27,886 bases of DNA. Origin: a virus. A program made the translations under genes and the position numbers. Position 1 is the first letter of the stretch. Each line of letters begins with the position of its first letter. Below are positions 22,147-27,886 of the stretch, in pieces. The notes beneath the pieces are model-generated. The model ran no database searches, had not been told where the DNA came from, and worked only from the letters and a program-made list of their open reading frames with translations. The DNA lies in the IMG/VR virus record IMGVR_UViG_3300012000_000103, positions 1-27,886 of that record; one strand, written 5' to 3'.

Positions 22147-24021
22147 TTATTGTAACCCAAGTCCGGTTAAAATGTCAAGTGTTGGTTGTTGATTTAATTG
22201 TGGTTCAGCGCCCATTGGTTGAGGGGCAGCTGCTCCTTGCTGCGCATTAATAGCCTGTTGGGCTGCTAATTGCTGCATTTGCATTGCTTGCCGCTCTTCT
22301 GGGCTGTTTACAAAACGTTTAACCTGACGTCCTAAGAGGGGGCGTAATAGGGCCTCTAGCAATACCTCAGATTTGACTGTTCCGGGCTGAGAGTTTTCAA
22401 TAGCCTGAAGTATTTGGGAGACCGTTTGTATCTTTTGAAATTGCCCCTCCGGTCCCCCATTTTCTAAGGCTGTTTCTACCACGAAATCAAAAGACCGGAA
22501 GAACGCATCCGCTGGCAATTGCGTGAATGGGTTAGGTGAGTTAGGATCAGAAACTCTAACCCAGTGATCCTCGGTCACGAATTGCCTATTTGTCATAAGC
22601 ATTATTTGCGCTACGCGTTTAAAATACATTTCAGACAATGTTCTAGCTTTAAGACTGATTCTAGAACTTGCAAAGCTTTGAATAAAGTTAACACCTGTTG
22701 CAGAACGGCCAAATTGCTTACCTAAGTTAGAAGCAATAGGAGCTGCATTTACAAGAGCCGTTGCATTCTGGATATCGCCTTGGATAAAGGCCATCTCTTC
22801 TCTAGATCCGATAGACGGGTCCATAGGTGGAAGAGGTTTAATACCATTAATGTCATTAGTCCAGATAACACCATTAGGTCTAGAAAATAAACTTTTAGTG
22901 TTAATACCTGCTGCTCGGTCTGCAATCCACATAGGATTGACAGATAAGTTGATATTATCAAGTCTGGCATTACGCAGAGTATTGGCTTCTTTAATTAAGG
23001 AACGAACAGCCAACAATTCTGGAATACCATAAAATTCTGATTCTCTAGAATAGTTAGGACATGCAACAAACGGTTTAAATTTGTAATCATAGAAGTTTTC
23101 TTCCATGCGTAATACCACATCGCCGTTTGCAATAACGATTAGATATTCTTTAAATTCACCATCTTTTTTAGGATCAAATAAGCCCCAGTATTCCCAAACT
23201 TCTACTTCACCTTCATCTTTGATACCTTCTACGTTGTCGTTAAGTTTATCGAAGTCTGCTTTATAGTCATCTGAATAATAGGGTTTTGCCCATGCCGAAT
23301 TACCTTTACTTTGAAGGCTGATCTCAATCTCGTCTACGTTTTTGTAGTTTGTATTTTGACGTAACGCGGTAATGGTTTTGTAGGTACGATGTACGCAACC
23401 GCGCATAGCAACAACATCGCCGGGACGTTTAACAGTCCAGTCAGGAAAGAAATCATAGATAGGAACAATCTCAAGATCAGGCCCATCAAAGAGAACCTCT
23501 ACGGCTGGCTGTTTCATCGAAATAGGCATGCCGCTAATAGGATCTATTTGCGTAACTCTACGCAAGGTTTCAAGTTCTTTATATCGGTAAGGTACTTTTG
23601 CAATGGCTGTACCGTCTAATAACATAGCCTTAATAAAATTGGCGGTTTTGCTTTGAAAACCCATTTCTTCAAATTGGTGGTGATGGAAATCCGTCATAGG
23701 ATCTTCCCACATAGCATCTTGATAATCTTGACCTTTAAATTGTATTACACTACCCCCTCTAAAGAAGGCGTCTACAATTTGTGGTGTTTGTGTTTCAATG
23801 ATTGTAAAACCAAAAGGAAGTTTAAGATTAGCACGTTGAACAATAGAACGACCGGAAGGACTCCAATTTTCATAAAGTTCTCTAGATTTTCTAGCTAACT
23901 CTAAATGAGGTTCACGATATTCTTTGCTGTTAAGCATAAATGCCCTAACAACACGAATAGCATGTTTTTCACTATCACGTTCTTGAACGTCTTGTTCATC
24001 ACGTTCGAATGGATTTTTCAT
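22147..24021 (-). CDS. Portal protein, 624 aa
   Basis: The head-to-tail portal of a podovirus. The N-terminal half has RRGG-like and acidic segments of portal proteins (SPSGRSIVQRANLKLPFGFT; EIVPIYDFFPDW; VAMRGCVHRTYKTITAL), the middle has EVEVWEYWGLFDP and PNYSRESEFYGIPELLAVRS, and the C-terminus is a long helical, Gln/Ala-rich region (MQMQQLAAQQAINAQQG) like a portal barrel. I take the ATG at 24021 because GGTGA lies upstream at correct spacing; a GTG at 24027 is too close to it. The next gene upstream is the terminase, its packaging partner. Confidence 0.88.
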   Translation of the reverse strand: MKNPFERDEQDVQERDSEKHAIRVVRAFMLNSKEYREPHLELARKSRELYENWSPSGRSIVQRANLKLPFGFTIIETQTPQIVDAFFRGGSVIQFKGQDYQDAMWEDPMTDFHHHQFEEMGFQSKTANFIKAMLLDGTAIAKVPYRYKELETLRRVTQIDPISGMPISMKQPAVEVLFDGPDLEIVPIYDFFPDWTVKRPGDVVAMRGCVHRTYKTITALRQNTNYKNVDEIEISLQSKGNSAWAKPYYSDDYKADFDKLNDNVEGIKDEGEVEVWEYWGLFDPKKDGEFKEYLIVIANGDVVLRMEENFYDYKFKPFVACPNYSRESEFYGIPELLAVRSLIKEANTLRNARLDNINLSVNPMWIADRAAGINTKSLFSRPNGVIWTNDINGIKPLPPMDPSIGSREEMAFIQGDIQNATALVNAAPIASNLGKQFGRSATGVNFIQSFASSRISLKARTLSEMYFKRVAQIMLMTNRQFVTEDHWVRVSDPNSPNPFTQLPADAFFRSFDFVVETALENGGPEGQFQKIQTVSQILQAIENSQPGTVKSEVLLEALLRPLLGRQVKRFVNSPEERQAMQMQQLAAQQAINAQQGAAAPQPMGAEPQLNQQPTLDILTGLGLQ

Positions 24022-24057
24022 TGTCACTCACCAAGAGTAACTTAGCAGTGTGCCAAA

Positions 24058-25773
24058 TTACCCAACAATAAAGCCAGTATCAGGATCTACAACTAGTTCC
24101 ATAATTTCATTCATGGTACTTTCTGTAGTTGTATCCCAGTCTCTAGCCGAATGCATTTCTTCTGTTAAAGCTGCTGCCATAACAAGATCGTCATGAGCAT
24201 CAGATGAAGCTTCACGTTTTACCGTTCCACCACTTTTACCAGAAATTTGCACAAAGGTTGACATTTCGGAAATTAAATCTGCATCTAAGATAATAACTTT
24301 ACCTTCTTTAGCTGCAGTTTTTAACTTTTCAGTTATCAAAATCTTGCTTTGGTTGGTTGTCAAAAACCCAACTTTTTTAGTTGGTTTATTGGTCATTTCG
24401 TCAATTGCAGATCGTTTATAGAGATTACGATAACCAATCTCTTTAAGAACATGCAATACAACGTGACCATGATTATTTGATTCAACGCATATCCAAGCAT
24501 TGTTATAAAATTTAGCTAACTTATATAGTTCTTTTGCAAAGTCATCTGGGGTTAAATCACCCCAAATACGTGCAACTAATTTTCCGGTTTTCGTATCTTT
24601 TACGTAGGCAGCTCCATTATCTTGTCCGACACCACCACTTGGATCAGCTCCAATTACGTAGACACGCGCAGGTTCAGGTTCTTCCCAAACACTGACACAA
24701 CCTTTAGCATCCTCATGGATCTCTAAAACATTTCCATGACTAATTAGATGCCCTACAAATACTGGCTGCTTTGTGTTTCTGTCTTGCATTTTTAAAATGC
24801 TACTTGAAAACACATTGGCATCGCCAGTTAAAAAACAATCTAAATCATTCGTTGGGTATTCATTTTCAAACGATTCTTCATCGCCACCACATTTAGCTTC
24901 AATACAGTATCTGCGCCAAAAAATGTGATTCTTAGTGATTTTGTTTGGGTATGATTCTAGCATTTCCATTTCTTTGCTACTTAATGTGCCTTCTTTTGGA
25001 AATTCCCAGTCATCTATATTTTCTGGGTAGTATCTATACCAAGGTACAAAAAATCCTTTGTAAGGGGCAGTTTGTTTATTGTTTCGCCAAGACTGCCACA
25101 ATCTGTAAAATTCTCCAGATCTACCTGCTGCGGTTGATTCTAACGTGATTTCTCCGTTATCCGGTACGCCGTTTAGTGAACCAACAAGGCGATCTTTTTC
25201 TAAACGTGATGCTTCAGATACATGCATAAAATGAATAGTCTTACCTCGGAAATCGTGTAGCACTAGAATTGAAGATTCTAATGGACGGCCAAGACCGTCA
25301 GTTGCAAACGAGAGAGAGGTTGAAGAATCACTTTTTTCTTCTGGTCTATACATATGGCCCCAATCTCTTAGGAACCAATTATAGCAAAATTTTGTAATAT
25401 CATTAAAGATGGTTTTAACAACTTGCAACTTGTGGCATAAAACGCCGGTTCGCATGTTGCTTTCCCACAAAGCATAATCTAAAGCACGAATACAGTTTAA
25501 AGTCGTAAAGCCAACTTGCCTACATTTGAGGATAATGTTACGCGTACTTTTTGTCTTTAAATACTGTTCTTGTGGAGCATTTGGTACAAAGAACTTGGCT
25601 TGCTTAGTAAGCTTGTCTTGAACCCTATATAGGTTCCTAACACGCTCCTCATGTCCGATTGCAAGCATCGCGTCTCGAAAGGCCAGTTTGCCCCTCTCTG
25701 GCCCTTCAAGCTCTGCGATTTTGAGGACTTCCTCGAAGACCTCTTTAAACTTTTTTGTATAGTGTTTGGACAT
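24058..25773 (-). CDS. terL: Large terminase subunit, 571 aa
   Basis: DNA-packaging motor with ATPase and nuclease domains. Walker A-like CRQVGFTT lies at 84-91, and the Walker B-like strand ends IHFMHVSEAS (180-189, Glu187). The C-terminal RNase H-type nuclease has IGADPSGG (Asp377), WICVESNNHG (Glu431) and SSDAHDDLVMA (Asp525/528/529), so all catalytic acids are present. Full length for the family. The start is the ATG at 25773; no Shine-Dalgarno is present, and the expected position is taken by a 12-bp hairpin (25781-25808). No small terminase subunit is recognised nearby. Confidence 0.93.
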   Translation of the reverse strand: MSKHYTKKFKEVFEEVLKIAELEGPERGKLAFRDAMLAIGHEERVRNLYRVQDKLTKQAKFFVPNAPQEQYLKTKSTRNIILKCRQVGFTTLNCIRALDYALWESNMRTGVLCHKLQVVKTIFNDITKFCYNWFLRDWGHMYRPEEKSDSSTSLSFATDGLGRPLESSILVLHDFRGKTIHFMHVSEASRLEKDRLVGSLNGVPDNGEITLESTAAGRSGEFYRLWQSWRNNKQTAPYKGFFVPWYRYYPENIDDWEFPKEGTLSSKEMEMLESYPNKITKNHIFWRRYCIEAKCGGDEESFENEYPTNDLDCFLTGDANVFSSSILKMQDRNTKQPVFVGHLISHGNVLEIHEDAKGCVSVWEEPEPARVYVIGADPSGGVGQDNGAAYVKDTKTGKLVARIWGDLTPDDFAKELYKLAKFYNNAWICVESNNHGHVVLHVLKEIGYRNLYKRSAIDEMTNKPTKKVGFLTTNQSKILITEKLKTAAKEGKVIILDADLISEMSTFVQISGKSGGTVKREASSDAHDDLVMAAALTEEMHSARDWDTTTESTMNEIMELVVDPDTGFIVG

Positions 25774-25780
25774 ATTTTAA

Positions 25781-25808
25781 GAAGGGTCCAGATTTCTCTG
25801 AACCCCTC
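25781..25808 (-). promoter_or_regulatory. 12-bp GAAA-capped hairpin between fibre and terminase genes
   Basis: On the minus strand GAGGGGTTCAGA (25808-25797), loop GAAA, then TCTGGACCCTTC (25792-25781), pairing over 12 bp with two G-U wobbles and a stable GNRA tetraloop. It starts 11 bases after the fibre stop and ends 7 bases before the terminase ATG. The T-run after it is short (TT), so a simple terminator is uncertain. The only Shine-Dalgarno-like bases (GAGGGG) lie within its 5' arm. It may be an attenuator, an RNase III site or a translational control hairpin. Confidence 0.6.
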
Positions 25809-25819
25809 AAGTTTATAAA

Positions 25820-27886
25820 TTATATAATGAACCAGTGTGTTCCGTTAGAAACAAGCATTACCGATTCGTAAGGCATTACAACTTTATAATCAGATTGCCC
25901 ATCAATCTGTTGACCAGACTGAGGTAGAATTTGAATATATTTAGATTGTGATGCAGCTCCTGACTGTTCTTTAATAATAAACACTTTTCCAGCGCCCATT
26001 ACTGAAGCACTTGGAAGTGTCATTACGCGAGATACAGAAAGGTCAGAAACAGCAATAATATAATCACTTTCAACAATAGTATAATCTACTGCTTTTGTGG
26101 AATATGCTACTTTTTGTCCTCTAAGCATTCTAACTTCATTACCAACAATTTCCATTGGTGTTTGAAAAGAAGAAGTACCATTTGGTATAACACTAAATCT
26201 TAATTTACTACCTCTATTAGTAGTACTTAAAGCTTCATTGCTTACGCCTGCAATTGATACTATTGGTGATGCGACGCTGTTAGTACTTAAACCACCGCCA
26301 AAAGAAATTACACCCATAATAGTTTCTGCTGCAAGGGCAGAATACGTACTTGTAGTCGGGTTGTAACCATATCTGCCAAGAACTATAGAAGGATTACCAG
26401 TAAAGTTAGTAAGATTTAAACCAGTACCACTCATAGATCCATATGATGTCGTTTGCGCTGCAGGAGAAGCATTAGAATATCCTAATAAAATATTTGATTT
26501 AACGTTTATTTGATTAGGTCTGTTTGCTGTACTATTACCAATGTTAAAGGTTTCAGCAGAAAATAAGAAGTTACCTTCTAAATTTCTACTTCCATCTTTT
26601 TTAAACAATGTTAAATCTTCAGCAGATCTAGCACTTGCTTCAGCACTAACTTGACTATCGACATAGGTTGTATCTGGAATTAATACGTTATTAACGTATA
26701 AATTCTGAAACATATCGACTCTATTGCCTGCAAAAGAAGCTACCACTGTTCTACTTGTAGAACCGTTGGCAGTTGCCTCTATGTTTAGCTTACTTCCACG
26801 AGCTGATGATGTATGGCCCTCAGTTGCAATACCACTTAATTTAACGGAAGAGGTATACCCAGTTCCATTATATGGCTGAAAATTCATTGCCCCGATAATG
26901 CCATTTAAAGTAGGCACACTCGTAGCTCTTAAAGCCATTTGTGAATTTGCAGGCAAATCAATATTTAATTGACCTGTCATTGAATTTGAACCATCAAGTT
27001 TTAATCGAAGAGCATCTGCAGCGTTAACATAGCTCTTTGTTACTGGATCAGCTTCAAGAACATCTAAACGTCCATCAAGAAGACCTTCGGCAGCAAGTGC
27101 TCTAGATTCTTCTGCGTTAACGTCAGATTGTCTATCGCTAACTTCTTGTGCTAATGCAGCATTATTACTAAGAACATATGAAGCAAATGCATTATCATTA
27201 GCAGTGTCAACGCTGTTAATTAACTGTACGATTTCTGCAAACGAATCTTTATCAGCTTGCGAAGCAGAAAGTATAGCATCAATACGCCCTTTTTCAGTAG
27301 AGACTTGACCTTGTAAATTGCTAACTTCTCCGTCAACGTAAGTCTTGGTGACTGGGTCTTGTTCTAAAATATCAAGACGTCCATCAAGAGCAGCTTCTGC
27401 AGACATTGCTCTTTGTTCTTCAGATTCAACAATACCGTCTGCGTATTCTTTTGCGTCCTTTTCGGCTTTAGCAATAGATCCTTCAATGTTATCTGCGCCT
27501 TCAATAATATCAAGTCTACCATCTAGTGCAGACTCAGCAGACATAGCACGCTGTTCTTCAGCATCTACATCAGCTTGGCGATCGCTAATTTCTTGCGTAA
27601 TCTGTCCTTGTAGGTCAGATACTTCGCCATCTACGTATGTTTTGGTAACTGGGTCAGACTCTAATACGTCTAGTCTAGAATCTAATGCAGATTGAATACC
27701 ATCTACATATGCTTTGGTTGTAGGGTCTTGTTCTAGTACATCAATGCGACCATCTAATAAACCTTCTGCTGCAAGAGCACGAGACTCTTCAGCATTTACA
27801 TCTGACTGACGATCAGAAATTTCTTGGGTGATCTGCCCTTGCAAATCAGAAACTTCTCCGTCAACATATGCTTTGGTTACCGGATG
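25820..27886 (-). CDS. Long coiled-coil tail fibre (partial, 5' end beyond window)
   Basis: The frame is open to the right-hand window edge, so the protein is longer than the 688 residues visible. The visible N-terminal third consists of repeats of coiled-coil modules such as DRQSDVNAEESRALAAEG, LLDGR-DVLE-DP-TK and YVDGEVSDLQGQI. The middle third is beta-rich shaft. The C-terminus (DYTIVESDYIIAVS; PSASVMGAGKVFIIKEQSGA; GQQIDGQSDYKVVMP; LVSNGTHWFII) has the pattern that closes many trimeric phage fibres, with a receptor-binding tip. It is the first late gene visible in transcription order, followed by a hairpin and the terminase. A second fibre with a collar domain lies at 15220-16284. Confidence 0.85.
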   Translation of the reverse strand, partial: HPVTKAYVDGEVSDLQGQITQEISDRQSDVNAEESRALAAEGLLDGRIDVLEQDPTTKAYVDGIQSALDSRLDVLESDPVTKTYVDGEVSDLQGQITQEISDRQADVDAEEQRAMSAESALDGRLDIIEGADNIEGSIAKAEKDAKEYADGIVESEEQRAMSAEAALDGRLDILEQDPVTKTYVDGEVSNLQGQVSTEKGRIDAILSASQADKDSFAEIVQLINSVDTANDNAFASYVLSNNAALAQEVSDRQSDVNAEESRALAAEGLLDGRLDVLEADPVTKSYVNAADALRLKLDGSNSMTGQLNIDLPANSQMALRATSVPTLNGIIGAMNFQPYNGTGYTSSVKLSGIATEGHTSSARGSKLNIEATANGSTSRTVVASFAGNRVDMFQNLYVNNVLIPDTTYVDSQVSAEASARSAEDLTLFKKDGSRNLEGNFLFSAETFNIGNSTANRPNQINVKSNILLGYSNASPAAQTTSYGSMSGTGLNLTNFTGNPSIVLGRYGYNPTTSTYSALAAETIMGVISFGGGLSTNSVASPIVSIAGVSNEALSTTNRGSKLRFSVIPNGTSSFQTPMEIVGNEVRMLRGQKVAYSTKAVDYTIVESDYIIAVSDLSVSRVMTLPSASVMGAGKVFIIKEQSGAASQSKYIQILPQSGQQIDGQSDYKVVMPYESVMLVSNGTHWFII
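27010..27886 (-). repeat. Degenerate coiled-coil repeats in the long fibre
   Basis: At least three to four imperfect repeats of about 35-45 residues, each with E-V/I-SDRQ, (A)EE-RA, L(L/A)-DGRLD-LE and DP-TK-YV. Copies at 27746-27814 and 27068-27136 encode the same 23 amino acids, while DNA identity is much lower because 16 of the 23 codons differ. Another pair carries EEQRAMSAE followed by SALDGRLD or AALDGRLD. The tandem units would form a trimeric coiled-coil shaft and probably arose by internal duplication. Confidence 0.75.

Noticed and set aside
25805-25850. TATAAT-like bases at the end of the fibre gene as a terminase promoter
   Set aside because: No -35 match at 16-18 bases and no TG extension; AT-rich sequence alone explains it.
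27345-27695. 116-codon plus-strand frame opposite the fibre repeats
   Set aside because: Ser/Ala-rich product that mirrors the repeats on the other strand; explained by repeat codon bias.
1-27886. tRNA genes, CRISPR arrays, insertion sequences, integrase or attachment sites
   Set aside because: No cloverleaf pattern, regular spaced repeats, transposase or integrase motifs were noticed. Temperate functions are not supported by this window.
1-27886. Window ends joining as a complete circular genome
   Set aside because: Reading the partial left-hand gene from position 1 into position 27886 meets a stop after four codons, and the fibre frame at the right end does not find a start in the left end; no repeated ends are visible.

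Overview
This window is part of the genome of a tailed, podovirus-like double-stranded DNA phage. The identification rests on a complete head-assembly set (large terminase, portal, scaffold, N4-gp56-like major capsid), a short-tail set (adaptor, large nozzle-like protein, fibres, internal virion proteins), a lysis cassette and a phage-type replication set with a family A DNA polymerase. The DNA is AT-rich. No RNA polymerase, primase or small terminase is recognisable here. The few promoters I can see have host sigma70-type boxes, so host RNA polymerase probably does the transcription. The host cannot be named from the sequence. Both window ends lie inside genes, so this is a fragment or an arbitrarily cut genome.

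Layout. Positions 1-787 hold a small leftward operon of three unknown genes (the last cut by the window start), driven by a strong promoter at 794-822. Positions 788-982 are a divergent promoter region. Positions 983-7569 are a compact rightward operon: an unknown small protein, RecB/Cas4-like nuclease, small beta-rich protein, RecA-fold ATPase, a second PD-(D/E)XK nuclease, DNA polymerase, an unknown protein, RuvC-like resolvase, a DnaQ-like exonuclease with a zinc ribbon, and two small proteins. Most neighbours overlap or touch (ATGA, TAATATG). This set replicates, recombines and resolves phage DNA.

Positions 7493-27886 are all leftward late genes. Read in transcription order (right to left) they are: long coiled-coil fibre (its 5' end is beyond the window), terminase, portal, small protein, scaffold, major capsid, a terminator-like hairpin, small protein, adaptor, nozzle-like protein, small beta protein, collar-domain fibre, two GNAT acetyltransferases, four internal-virion-like proteins, GH73 glucosaminidase, a 54-residue holin-like protein, a 73-residue XhlA-like protein, and a rhomboid-family intramembrane protease. 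The early and late operons converge and overlap by 77 bp.

Most unusual points: (1) a rhomboid protease with every expected catalytic residue, stop/start-coupled to the lysis genes; (2) an acetyltransferase carrying the C-terminal tail of a fibre protein, which looks like the scar of a tandem duplication of 'fibre end plus GNAT'; (3) a 12-bp GAAA-capped hairpin in place of a ribosome binding site before the terminase; (4) a promoter whose predicted transcript starts exactly on an ATG; (5) fibre repeats identical in protein but differing at most codons; (6) non-consensus residues in the polymerase and ATPase motifs; (7) an acidic tail and a basic tail encoded on opposite strands of the same DNA.
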